A stretch of 64,000 bases of DNA, taken from the NCBI RefSeq assembly GCF_964020175.1, contig NZ_OZ026541.1:496001-560000 (forward strand). The letters run 5' to 3'. A model generated the notes under the pieces. The model was not told the origin of the DNA and ran no database searches. It saw only the letters and a list, made by a program, of their open reading frames with translations. This DNA is from Candidatus Mesenet endosymbiont of Phosphuga atrata. Lineage in GTDB: Bacteria > Pseudomonadota > Alphaproteobacteria > Rickettsiales > Anaplasmataceae. This document shows positions 26,985 through 35,742 of the stretch, one piece after another (the first letter of the stretch is position 1; every line of letters starts with the position of its first letter). The position numbers and the translations under genes are program-made.

Positions 26985-28967
26985 TCAACCTATACATTTT
27001 ATAGTAGTTAATAATTTGTGTATAGTAACACCATGTAATTCATTACTTACACTGCTCGTTATATTATCAGGGGTTTTTGTATATCGACCTGAAATTCCAG
27101 GTTCTATATCACTCTTATAATCTGTATTTAAATTTGAGTTGAGTGCATTATACTCTAGTGTTACACCAACAAAATTTACCACTGGTTCTACAATATTATA
27201 ATAACACCAGTTTTTAATATTACTAAATGTACTGAAAGAGTTATTACTTTCTTCTTTATTATCTTGCTGCTGAACATTTTGTGATGTTTCGGAAGTCAAT
27301 TTTTCCTGTGGGCTTTCTAAAGCTTTTATATTGCTTATCTCCGTGTTAACGTTCAAGTTTGGCCAATTAAATCTAATTATAAAAGACGTTTGAAAATTTT
27401 TCATTCCAAATATGCTGCTTATAGGCCTTCCATATATTGATAATAGTAATGTCATTGTGTTACTAAATGATAACCTCTTCTGCTTTTGCACTATATGCAA
27501 ATTACTCATCGTATTGCTATCAAGATTTTGAACTACTTGCGCTTTTTTAAGTGATTGTGTAATTGAAAACACTTTTTTAGGTTTTGGTGCATTCACATTG
27601 ATAGTAGGTGAATAACTTATATCCACATGTTTTACAACTGAAGCTTTTTCTGCCTCCCTATCATTAAACTTCTTTTGCAACTCTACTTCTGTGGACAATT
27701 GTATCGTTATTCCGGTGCTCGAACCCTCATCAATACACTCCGATTCTCCGCTCCCTACCACTTTCTCCTCATAAGTGAGTTTCGGAAGAGGTTCATTCTT
27801 TAAATCAATCTGTTGCTGGTTATTTGCTTCTTCTACTATTGCCTCAGATTTCCCCACACTGCTATCTCTCTCATTAACTTTTTGCTGATATTTAACACAA
27901 TCTTCATAAGAAGCTAAAGGACTAAGCTCTTTACTAGCTACGCCTTCGTCGTAAATTAAACGTAGACTTGAATCTGATAAAATTTTTGCGGCACTTTCCC
28001 GATTAAATTTTTTTATTTCCTTGCCAAATTTTCTTTCTAATTTATCTTTATGTTTCATTAAGAAACATCCCTCTATTGTCTCTTCTAATGGACATTCCAG
28101 ATTAAAGCCAAGATGATTTTTCACTTGGCTTATATAATCAAGATTAAATTTGTGCCAAAGCGCGATTTTTTTTTGATCATTTCCTAATATCTTTGAATAA
28201 CTTTCATCTACTTTGTTTAAGTTATCACGATTTTTTTCTTTTTCACTTTCCTTTTCCTTTTCAAATTCTTGCTGATAAGATAGAATTTGTTTTTTTAAGC
28301 GTATAGCATCATGTAATCCTCCTTCTTTAATACTATCGTGTATTACTTTCTCGCTAAATTGCTTCTTTTCGTTAAATTTTTGAAATTCTTCCTCAAGTCT
28401 ATCTTGCTCACTTTGAGGCAAGGAATCTAAATTAATAGCAGACAATTCAATATTTAAATATTCTTCTAAGGAGCTTAGATAATTAAGTGCATTATCCCTA
28501 TAAGATTCATTCGAAGGTTTATTATTATTCCTTTGCAAAACAGCCACTTTGTTATTAGAGCCTGTTTCGTCTAAATTACAAGATATAACTTTATTTTCTA
28601 GATCTATTATATACTGCAAGCCCTTCTTACGTATTTCACTATCAATAATCTTACTAGTTTTTAGGGCTTTTTCTTCAATGTCACCTTTAAGCTTCTTCCT
28701 TCCTTTTTTGCTTTGTATATCTTCTAATTCAATTTTTAATTGTGCTTTTAATTGCCTTTTAGCTTTCTTCTTATGAGAAGAAAGTAAGTAATCCTTAACA
28801 TTGTGATTAAAATTATTGCATTTCTCTGTAAAATCATCTTTATCTTTAAAATCTAACACAGTGTAATAATTTAGCTCTTTCTTATTTTTTTTACCAAATA
28901 AGTAATTTTTTATCTCTTGTAATAGGGTATCATTATTTCTGTTCTTCTTAATACTTATGTTGCTCAT
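26985..28967 (-). CDS. Large Lys/Glu-rich protein with three degenerate repeats (possible J-domain-like)
   Basis: This 660-residue protein has no signal peptide. Its N-terminal ~400 residues contain three loosely similar segments (~30-130, ~155-245 and ~265-370), each helical, charged and ending in a KxxGLxxxIxLxxxI-like or SDSSLRLIYDEG pattern. Segment 1 opens with ELNYYTVLDF and segment 3 ends AAKILSDSSLRLIYDEG, resembling helix I and helix IV of DnaJ J-domains, but no HPD motif is seen. The C-terminal part is low-complexity with hydrophobic patches near 505-560. The RBS is AAGGGGAAAGG. Function unknown; a secreted effector is possible. No alignment could be run. Confidence 0.7.
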   Translation of the reverse strand: MSNISIKKNRNNDTLLQEIKNYLFGKKNKKELNYYTVLDFKDKDDFTEKCNNFNHNVKDYLLSSHKKKAKRQLKAQLKIELEDIQSKKGRKKLKGDIEEKALKTSKIIDSEIRKKGLQYIIDLENKVISCNLDETGSNNKVAVLQRNNNKPSNESYRDNALNYLSSLEEYLNIELSAINLDSLPQSEQDRLEEEFQKFNEKKQFSEKVIHDSIKEGGLHDAIRLKKQILSYQQEFEKEKESEKEKNRDNLNKVDESYSKILGNDQKKIALWHKFNLDYISQVKNHLGFNLECPLEETIEGCFLMKHKDKLERKFGKEIKKFNRESAAKILSDSSLRLIYDEGVASKELSPLASYEDCVKYQQKVNERDSSVGKSEAIVEEANNQQQIDLKNEPLPKLTYEEKVVGSGESECIDEGSSTGITIQLSTEVELQKKFNDREAEKASVVKHVDISYSPTINVNAPKPKKVFSITQSLKKAQVVQNLDSNTMSNLHIVQKQKRLSFSNTMTLLLSIYGRPISSIFGMKNFQTSFIIRFNWPNLNVNTEISNIKALESPQEKLTSETSQNVQQQDNKEESNNSFSTFSNIKNWCYYNIVEPVVNFVGVTLEYNALNSNLNTDYKSDIEPGISGRYTKTPDNITSSVSNELHGVTIHKLLTTIKCIG

Positions 28968-29341
28968 TACCTTTCCCCTTGATTTTAAATAGCTTAATTT
29001 TTTAATATAATAAATTAAGATTAATCCTAAAATATTGATTTTTAGTTAATATAGTATAAAAAATAAGGATTTAATTTAATTATCTTATTAAAGATTAAAA
29101 TAATTAATATATTCGCGCAACAAAAATTTATTATATCAAAATTATAAAGTGATAAAATGCTCCTATATTATAATGTAACCCCCTACTATAGTCGATTTAA
29201 GAAAAAGCATTTACTAGGCTTTACAACTAATAAATAAAACATCATAATGATAATAATCTGTAACTTTTGTTAATTTATACAAATAGTTTTAATCAATATT
29301 TTATTTTAAGAGCTAAATTTTTATTATATTTTGGTGTATTT
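28968..29341. other. 374-base AT-rich gap before dnaA
   Basis: This divergent spacer must hold the promoters of the large minus-strand gene and of dnaA. It is very AT-rich. I looked for DnaA boxes (TTATCCACA-like) and saw none, so I do not call an origin. No RNA gene or coding frame was recognised. Confidence 0.5.
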
Positions 29342-30727
29342 ATGAATTTAACTAGCCCTAAAGTTGCAAGTGTATTCTGTGACCACATTATTGCCATTGA
29401 TGATTGCAATAACATTTGGGAAAGGATACAAAATCAACTTCGTAAGCTTTATGGGGAGGCTATTTTTAATAGTTGGATTGGCTTTTTAAAATTCATCAGT
29501 AATAACAATGGAGAAGTGTTACTTTCAGCTCCAACTAGATTTATTAAGGAATGGATATCGATACATTATATAGATAAAATACTATCTCTATGGCAGAGTG
29601 AAGATAATACCATACGTTCACTTGATGTTCGAGTTATTAAGGAAGAGAGTAATGTTGTAGATAAGGAAGGCTATAAAACCATTACTACTAGTTATGATAA
29701 TTTATCTTCTCCATTAGATCCAAGATTTACTTTTGATAATTTTGTTGTTGGCAAGCCAAATGAGCTTGCGTTCACTGCAGCAAAGCGTATTGCTGAATCT
29801 TCTGCTTCTATTCTTGGAAGTAATCCTTTGTTCTTATATGGTGGTGTAGGGCTGGGTAAAACACATCTAATGCATGCTATTGCATGGCATATTGTTAATT
29901 CTTCAAGTAAAAGAAAGGTAGTGTATTTATCAGCAGAAAAATTTATGTACCAATACATAACAGCATTAAGAAATAGGGATATCATGGTGTTTAAGGAGCA
30001 ATTTCGCTCAACTGATGTGCTTATGATAGATGATGTACAATTCATCAGTGGTAAAGACAGTACTCAAGAAGAATTCTTTCATACTTTTAATGCATTAATT
30101 GATCAAAACAAACAGTTGGTAATTTCCGCTGATAGATCGCCAAGTAGCTTAAATGGAGTTGAGGATAGAATAAAGTCACGTTTAGGGTGGGGATTGGTAG
30201 CAGACATTAATGACACAACTTTTGAGCTTAGGTTAGGAATATTACAGTCTAAAGTAGAAAATATGGAAGCTGATATTCCTGATGGGGTGCTTGAATTTTT
30301 AGCAAAAAATATAAAGTCTAATGTTAGGGAGCTAGAAGGAGCATTAAACAAGGTTATGGCTCACTCTTTATTAAATGGTAAAAATATAACTATAGAATTA
30401 GCTAATGATACTCTATCGGATCTTTTACGTTCAAATTACAAAACGATCTCAATTGATGAAATACAGAAAAAAGTATCTGAGTTTTTCAAGATAAAATTGT
30501 CAGATATATATTCAATCAAAAGAACTCGCAATCTATCTAGACCAAGACAAGTTGCAATGTACTTAGCAAAGATACTAACACAGAAAAGCTTACCTGATAT
30601 TGGTAGAAGTTTTGGTGGTAGAGACCATACAACTATCATTCATGCGGTAAGACAAATAGAGAATTTAATAAAAACTGACGTGAATCTTGCAAATGATGTT
30701 AATTTATTAATTAAAATGTTAAGATAA
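29342..30727 (+). CDS. dnaA: Chromosomal replication initiator DnaA
   Basis: The 461-residue protein has domain I ([21 protein letters not shown], ~23-43), AAA+ domain III with Walker [17 protein letters not shown] and Walker [11 protein letters not shown], and the domain IV DnaA signature [11 protein letters not shown] followed by [16 protein letters not shown], which binds DnaA boxes. I chose the ATG at 29342; the frame stays open 25 codons further upstream but that leader is atypical. The following surA-like gene begins 5 bases after the stop, so they are probably co-transcribed. Confidence 0.97.
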   Translation: MNLTSPKVASVFCDHIIAIDDCNNIWERIQNQLRKLYGEAIFNSWIGFLKFISNNNGEVLLSAPTRFIKEWISIHYIDKILSLWQSEDNTIRSLDVRVIKEESNVVDKEGYKTITTSYDNLSSPLDPRFTFDNFVVGKPNELAFTAAKRIAESSASILGSNPLFLYGGVGLGKTHLMHAIAWHIVNSSSKRKVVYLSAEKFMYQYITALRNRDIMVFKEQFRSTDVLMIDDVQFISGKDSTQEEFFHTFNALIDQNKQLVISADRSPSSLNGVEDRIKSRLGWGLVADINDTTFELRLGILQSKVENMEADIPDGVLEFLAKNIKSNVRELEGALNKVMAHSLLNGKNITIELANDTLSDLLRSNYKTISIDEIQKKVSEFFKIKLSDIYSIKRTRNLSRPRQVAMYLAKILTQKSLPDIGRSFGGRDHTTIIHAVRQIENLIKTDVNLANDVNLLIKMLR

Positions 30728-30732
30728 ACAAA

Positions 30733-31902
30733 ATGAATAAGTTAGTAATCATCTTTCTCTCACTATCCTGTATATTTACAAGTGTATTTGCTTCAGTTAA
30801 AACCGTTGCTACTGTTAATGGAGAGTTAATTTCAAGTCTGGATGTTGAGAAACGTATATTATCTATGGAGCATCTTGGTATCAAAACAGATCAAAAGCAA
30901 GTTTTACAAAGCTTAATAGATGAAGTATTAATTGAAAATCAGGCAAAAAAACTTAAAATCTCTGTCAGTAACAATGAATTAAATGATGAAATTCCCTTAT
31001 TTTTTAAAAGATTTAAGCTAAATTATGATGAATCTATAAAGCAAGTTAAAAATAATGATATAGATTATGATTCAATAATAAAGCAGATAAAATCCCAACT
31101 ATTGTGGAGTAAAATCTCTGAATTAAAGATATTGTCTTTTATCAATATTAGTAATGAGGAAGTAAACAATATTGCACAACAAATAGATAGAGCAAGTGTG
31201 ATTATTAATGCTTTAGAAATACTAATACCTAATAAATCTAATAGTTCATATAACACCGCTGTTAACATAGTTCAAAAATTACGTAATAATGAAAGCCTTG
31301 AGGCAATTGTAAAAGATTATACTGAGTTCTCAGTATCTGTACAAAAAGAAGCGTTAAGTATAATGCAGTTGCCTTCTAAGTTACAAAATATACTAGGAAG
31401 CTTAAATGTTGATGATATTAGCGATCCAATTGCTGTAGATGGTGCATACTTAGTAGTAAAAGTTACTGATAAAATAAAATTTGATCCATCACTGCTAGAT
31501 GCGACTTTAAGCTTAAAGCAAATTTATCTATTAAATAACCAGGAAAGTTTTAAGGAATATTATGAAAAGCTAGATGATCTAAAAAGTCAGAAAGTGGACT
31601 GTTTAATGTTTGATAGAGTGGTAGAAAATTTAGGGTTACCAAAAGTAGAAAAAATTGAGGTAAAAATGGGGGAACTAGCTCCTTATATGCAAGCTCCTTT
31701 ACAGAAGTTACAAGTAGGAGAGATAATAGATATTAAGGATAATAAAGGCAATCTAAGATTAATAATGCTGTGCAATATACAAAAAAAATATGTAGATCAG
31801 CGTGAATGGATAAAACAGAAGATTTATGAACAAAAAGTCTCAATGCAAAGTGCTATATATTTTGATAATATGCGAAAAAATGCTACTATAGTATTCAGCT
31901 AA
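30733..31902 (+). CDS. surA: SurA-like periplasmic chaperone / peptidyl-prolyl isomerase
   Basis: This 389-residue protein has a signal peptide (to about FASVFA, residue ~21). The SurA N-terminal domain follows: VATVNGELISSLDVEKRI (~25-42) and LQSLIDEVLIENQAKKLKI (~57-75). A divergent parvulin-like region is at ~165-270 (SNPIAVDGAYLVVKV-like), then a C-terminal helix. SurA aids outer-membrane protein folding. The parvulin part is weak, so isomerase activity is uncertain. Confidence 0.82.
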   Translation: MNKLVIIFLSLSCIFTSVFASVKTVATVNGELISSLDVEKRILSMEHLGIKTDQKQVLQSLIDEVLIENQAKKLKISVSNNELNDEIPLFFKRFKLNYDESIKQVKNNDIDYDSIIKQIKSQLLWSKISELKILSFINISNEEVNNIAQQIDRASVIINALEILIPNKSNSSYNTAVNIVQKLRNNESLEAIVKDYTEFSVSVQKEALSIMQLPSKLQNILGSLNVDDISDPIAVDGAYLVVKVTDKIKFDPSLLDATLSLKQIYLLNNQESFKEYYEKLDDLKSQKVDCLMFDRVVENLGLPKVEKIEVKMGELAPYMQAPLQKLQVGEIIDIKDNKGNLRLIMLCNIQKKYVDQREWIKQKIYEQKVSMQSAIYFDNMRKNATIVFS

Positions 31903-31935
31903 CGTTTTTTAAAATGCTTTCTGTTTTCTAAACCA

Positions 31936-33408
31936 CTATAAGGTATTCATGTTAATAGCTATAAAACTTGGGCAAGAAGATGAATGTGATAAGAAATTTT
32001 TTGGCTGCTCCACACTTCCCTCAGTATAACTATTAGAAGATGAGCGTCTACCTTTATCAATATGATTATTAATTTTTTCTGGACTGCTTTCACCATCACT
32101 GATGCCACTGTCTATACGATGATCACTATCCTCAACACGATCTTCAGTAGATTTATTATTATCTTCCACTTGTGCTTTAGGAGGAGTTTGGACATCATCA
32201 TCTTCCCAATAATCAGAGCCAGGTGTAGTACTGCCACTCTCTTCATCGGAATAACCCATATCCTCTGCTCTTTTCTTTAACTGACTTTTCAAATTTAAAC
32301 TTTCATCATTTTCAGGAGCTTTGAAACGCTGCCTTATTTCTTCATCAGTAAAGTGCCTTAACTTTGTATTCTTTCTTATATCTTCAAGGAGCTCATTCCT
32401 ATTACCACTTTTGCTATATTTATCCTTCTCACTCTCGTCAATGCACTCTAACTTCGTTTGGCTGATATCTTTTATATGTTGCAATTGATCTATACCTTTA
32501 GGCTTATCAACTGAGAAACTATTCTCAGGCATAGGAGGCGGTGGTGGAGGTGCTTGAAACTCAGAAGCAACACTGTTTGGTTGTTGATCTATTTTTTCTT
32601 TATCATTCTTAATGTTGTTTCGTTCATTAGAATTGCTTTGTTTTGCAGCTTGAGATTGAGATAAAACTTTAGAGTTATCATATATGACAATAGGCATGGA
32701 AGGAAGAATAAGCATAGTAGATTTGCTTGGATTACTGATATTCTGTGATTGAGGCAAAGTTTTAGACTTACTACCCGTATTAATTCCGTATATAGAAGAA
32801 GTTGAATTTTTCTGTGGCTGATGAGAATTTGAAGTATTGTTTGACTGTTGGTTCGTTCTACTTGTTATAGAAGGGTTAGATACAGCAAAACATCCTGTAC
32901 CAGATACTTGAGGAGTACCAGGGCTTCTTAAGAGCTGGTTACTTGATTTCTCATCATTTGAAGCCAAGCTTAATTTATTCTGCTCAACATCTTGAACAAT
33001 TTTAGGAGTTAAAATCTCTTTATCTGTTTCAGGTACACAAGAAATGTATTGCTGTGTGTCATATTTTTTATTAGGGATGGATTGATTATTAAAATCAATA
33101 GGGTTAAGGTTTTTTAGATTATCTTCTAATCTTATAAGCTTTTCGTTAGTGCTGCAAGCAGTTCCTTTTTTAGGAGCACCCCTTCTATGAGTGATATTAT
33201 TACAAATAGCATAAGCATTATAAGCAGAGAGCATTGTACATGTAGCAAAACCAATAGAGCATAGTAAGAATAACGGGCTACCAATACCTACTGTTACTAA
33301 ACTATAAACGATACCTGTAACAGAGAACAAAGAGGCAAATATAAAGAGAGTAAGTGAAAAAACATGTAATAGATTGTTAGTTTGTTTATACTGCTTATAC
33401 CTTTCCAT
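31936..33408 (-). CDS. Membrane-anchored protein with poly-Pro, WH2 and acidic motifs (WASP-like actin nucleation candidate)
   Basis: This 490-residue protein has two hydrophobic helices at ~13-37 and ~44-66, then a long hydrophilic, Ser/Asn/Gln-rich region. In order it then shows a poly-proline run APPPPPPMPE (~286-295), a WH2-like motif RNELLEDIRKNTKLRHF (337-353, fitting R-x-x-LL-x-x-I-x-x-x-x-x-LK/R), a basic amphipathic LKSQLKKRAEDMGYSDEE (383-400 region) and an acidic stretch with a single Trp, GSDYWEDDDV (~397-406). That is the order of the W-C-A module of WASP-family proteins and of Rickettsia RickA, which bind actin and Arp2/3. The G-tract RBS (GGGGG at 33416-33420) is 7 nt from the ATG. 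The arrangement is visible; activity is inference. Confidence 0.75.
   Translation of the reverse strand: MERYKQYKQTNNLLHVFSLTLFIFASLFSVTGIVYSLVTVGIGSPLFLLCSIGFATCTMLSAYNAYAICNNITHRRGAPKKGTACSTNEKLIRLEDNLKNLNPIDFNNQSIPNKKYDTQQYISCVPETDKEILTPKIVQDVEQNKLSLASNDEKSSNQLLRSPGTPQVSGTGCFAVSNPSITSRTNQQSNNTSNSHQPQKNSTSSIYGINTGSKSKTLPQSQNISNPSKSTMLILPSMPIVIYDNSKVLSQSQAAKQSNSNERNNIKNDKEKIDQQPNSVASEFQAPPPPPPMPENSFSVDKPKGIDQLQHIKDISQTKLECIDESEKDKYSKSGNRNELLEDIRKNTKLRHFTDEEIRQRFKAPENDESLNLKSQLKKRAEDMGYSDEESGSTTPGSDYWEDDDVQTPPKAQVEDNNKSTEDRVEDSDHRIDSGISDGESSPEKINNHIDKGRRSSSNSYTEGSVEQPKNFLSHSSSCPSFIAINMNTL
32194..32550 (-). other. Poly-Pro / WH2 / central / acidic (WCA-like) segment
   Basis: This is the coding stretch for the module within the preceding gene: poly-Pro at about 32527-32550, WH2-like motif at 32350-32400, basic central helix around 32230-32262 and acidic Trp motif at about 32194-32220. 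In eukaryotic and RickA proteins the WH2 delivers an actin monomer while the central and acidic parts contact Arp2/3. Only one WH2 is seen. Confidence 0.65.
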
Positions 33409-33572
33409 CTTGAATCCCCCTTTTGCAACTATTGTAGTTAAGAAGATGACAAACTATGTCAATAGAATGATCTTCTAAATTTAAGTTTTTCGTTCTTCAG
33501 TATTTACATAAAGTTTACAAAAAATCCAAATTTAGGTATAAGTTTAGATAATATATTTTAGGTTGTAAAGGG

Positions 33573-34160
33573 ATGAAATATTATAGGTTATTTTTTATCT
33601 GCTTTCTACTATATGGTAGAGTTTTATTTGCGTCAAATTTTGCTGAAACGAAATGCACTGAAACTCCTGAGAGTTATGACTTAGAAAACAAGCCGGAAGA
33701 GTTTAATTCATCAAATAATTTAAGACGTAAAGCTGGCTCTGCAGATATAGCTAAAGGGGAGTTAATATATATAAGAGGAAAAGTAACAGACATAAATTGT
33801 GTGCCAGTACAAAATGCAGTGGTATTTATATGGCAAGCTGATGCGAATGGAATTTATCAAAACATAAAAGATGCAAGTAATGCTGACCCAAATTTTTTAG
33901 GTTCAGGAAAATATATTACAAATAATATGGGCTATTATAATTTTATTACTGTCATGCCAGGTAATTATCAAAATATTAATTTCCTTATACAACATCCTGA
34001 TTTTGCTGAATTACATACAAAAATGTTTTTCTCTGATAACTCAAAATCAGAAGATTTCATAGAGCAGCTTGCAGCTCCTTACACAGTAGACAAAAATGGC
34101 ATAAAAACATATAGGTTCAATATTGTCCTTGGGGGGCATAATAAGTATATAACTTATTAG
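33573..34160 (+). CDS. Exported intradiol-dioxygenase-fold protein lacking metal-ligand histidines
   Basis: This 195-residue protein has a signal peptide (to about LFASNFA). The fold signature of protocatechuate/catechol intradiol dioxygenases is clear: LIYIRGKVTDINCVPVQNAVVFIWQADANGIY (~64-95) and GYYNFITVMPGNYQ (~120-133). The equivalents of both ligand tyrosines can be proposed (Tyr95, Tyr132). The HIH pair, which supplies two Fe(III) ligands, reads NIN (Asn134, Asn136), and the loop before it is shortened. A ring-cleaving enzyme is therefore unlikely; a binding or structural role fits better. Similar exported proteins are known to be annotated in the family, but none is confirmed here. 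Confidence 0.82.
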   Translation: MKYYRLFFICFLLYGRVLFASNFAETKCTETPESYDLENKPEEFNSSNNLRRKAGSADIAKGELIYIRGKVTDINCVPVQNAVVFIWQADANGIYQNIKDASNADPNFLGSGKYITNNMGYYNFITVMPGNYQNINFLIQHPDFAELHTKMFFSDNSKSEDFIEQLAAPYTVDKNGIKTYRFNIVLGGHNKYITY

Positions 34161-34227
34161 TTGTGTAAAATTGTTAATAACGCTACACTTTAGTAACAGA
34201 ACAAATGTTTAAAAAGGGGGATAGGTT

Positions 34228-35433
34228 ATGCCAGGAAAAGGTAAAGATAAAAATAAAAGAGCAACTAGTAGTGGTAACTCTCCTATTGGACAACAAGGAG
34301 ATATAACTAAGACAAACTTAGAAAAAGAACAGACGACTCCAACAGAAAAAGATGAGTCTATTGAAAGTACTGCTACTAATAATGACAATATTCTTGAACA
34401 ACAACAAAATATAACTGCTCGTAATGTAAGTGGCAAAGAGGATTCAATAAGCGAAAAAACTTCAATTGAACTTGATTTTGATGCAAAAAGTTTAGACGAA
34501 GATATTGAGCAAACAAATAAAACTAATGTTGATAATCCACAGGTAGGTCAGGATAGCGGTTTCAATGAGCTACCCTTTTCTGAACATGGTGGATCCGATG
34601 ATATAGAAGTAGTTAGTGCTGATGGTGCTCATACAAAATTAGATAGTGATGGTGAAAATAAAAGCGTTAAACAAACAAGCGAGGCTCGTAATGAGATAAA
34701 AGTAGATCAAGTTAGTACAGTACAAAGCCCTGTAAGTACTGAGGCTGATTATGCTACTCCTCTTGAGCGTAGTGAATCTAGTAATACAAAAACAATTAAT
34801 AATGATAACTCTGTAAGACAGGAAGATGATATTGATAATGATACAGATGAACGTGAACTAGAAGATGATTCAAAACCAGAAGAAAAAAGTAATTTAATTC
34901 TAACCACAGTACATTCTTCTGATGATGAAGATTTGAGTGCTGATGATACAAGTAAGCCTGAGCTAAAAGAAGAAGAAAATGAGCATGAAGTAGAAAAAAA
35001 TATAAGGGCTCAATCGAGAAAAGAGTCTCTTAGTGATGGTGAAAGTTTAATTGATAGTACTCCTGATTCTAGCACGCCTCATACAAAAACTTCGCGTATG
35101 AGTAAAGATAGTAGTATTTTAAGTGATCATAATTCTCCAAAAAAGAAAGTGTCTAAATCACTATTTACTAATTTTTCTAAAGGGCAAAAGATCTTTTTAG
35201 GTTTAACGATATTTTCTATGATTGCTTCTACTTTATCGTTATCTTTGTTGCTTTTTAAAATTGACAAGTTACATAGTGCTGTAGCGTTGGCTATTTCTGG
35301 TACTTTTATGATTGCTTTTGGTTCAATTTTTTTGTGTTATTCAAATGATAGATCTAAAAAAAATGATCCACTAAGTAAGTTTGATTCTAATGGAGTAGAA
35401 ATGTTAATGCCAGAAAGTAAAAAAAACAAATAG
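34228..35433 (+). CDS. Acidic low-complexity protein with C-terminal membrane hairpin
   Basis: This 401-residue protein has an N-terminal ~310 residues that are Asp/Glu/Ser/Thr/Asn-rich and probably disordered, with no domain recognised. Two hydrophobic helices (~326-346 and ~353-375) lie near the C-terminus, a short tail follows. This matches the TM-hairpin layout of the Ulp1-like proteases. The RBS is AAAAAGGGGGATAGG with GGGGG at 34216-34220. The start MPGKGKDKNKR is basic. Function unknown; probably membrane-anchored with a large exposed domain. Confidence 0.72.
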   Translation: MPGKGKDKNKRATSSGNSPIGQQGDITKTNLEKEQTTPTEKDESIESTATNNDNILEQQQNITARNVSGKEDSISEKTSIELDFDAKSLDEDIEQTNKTNVDNPQVGQDSGFNELPFSEHGGSDDIEVVSADGAHTKLDSDGENKSVKQTSEARNEIKVDQVSTVQSPVSTEADYATPLERSESSNTKTINNDNSVRQEDDIDNDTDERELEDDSKPEEKSNLILTTVHSSDDEDLSADDTSKPELKEEENEHEVEKNIRAQSRKESLSDGESLIDSTPDSSTPHTKTSRMSKDSSILSDHNSPKKKVSKSLFTNFSKGQKIFLGLTIFSMIASTLSLSLLLFKIDKLHSAVALAISGTFMIAFGSIFLCYSNDRSKKNDPLSKFDSNGVEMLMPESKKNK

Positions 35434-35482
35434 CCAAAACTTTATAAACGAATAAAATGTTGCGGTAGTAACTGTAATTTCT

Positions 35483-35728
35483 ATGAAACATTTCTTCTAT
35501 GATGCAAGTCGTTTGGCTGTGTCTTTTACTGGTATAGTTTTAGATACTGTGGTATGCAGTGTACAGAAGTTAAAATCTGGTATGTTTACTTGTCTTAATG
35601 ATGAGTTGGTAAATCGTGATGAATTTTCAGCTTTAAGTGAAGTAGTAAAAGAAACTGCTGTTAAACAAAGTGAGATAGAAAAAAAGCTAGACAATTTAAA
35701 AGACCAGCTTATTAAAGATCCAAAGTAA
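35483..35728 (+). CDS. Small 81-residue protein upstream of nuoF
   Basis: The N-terminal half has a weakly hydrophobic, amphipathic stretch (~9-27) and the C-terminal ~35 residues are a predicted coiled coil (EFSALSEVVKETAVKQSEIEKKLDNLKDQL). The next start, nuoF, is 14 bases downstream, so they are probably co-transcribed. The frame is intact and codon use resembles the neighbours. I do not recognise it; small accessory or assembly roles for complex I are a guess from position. Confidence 0.6.
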   Translation: MKHFFYDASRLAVSFTGIVLDTVVCSVQKLKSGMFTCLNDELVNRDEFSALSEVVKETAVKQSEIEKKLDNLKDQLIKDPK

Positions 35729-35742
35729 TGTATATATAATGT

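Noticed and set aside
28968-29341. Replication origin next to dnaA
   Set aside because: No DnaA boxes or GATC clusters are visible, and related bacteria have their origin elsewhere.
33431-33462. TTGACA...TACAAT promoter for the WCA gene
   Set aside because: The -35 is perfect but the spacer is 20 bases, too long to call with confidence.
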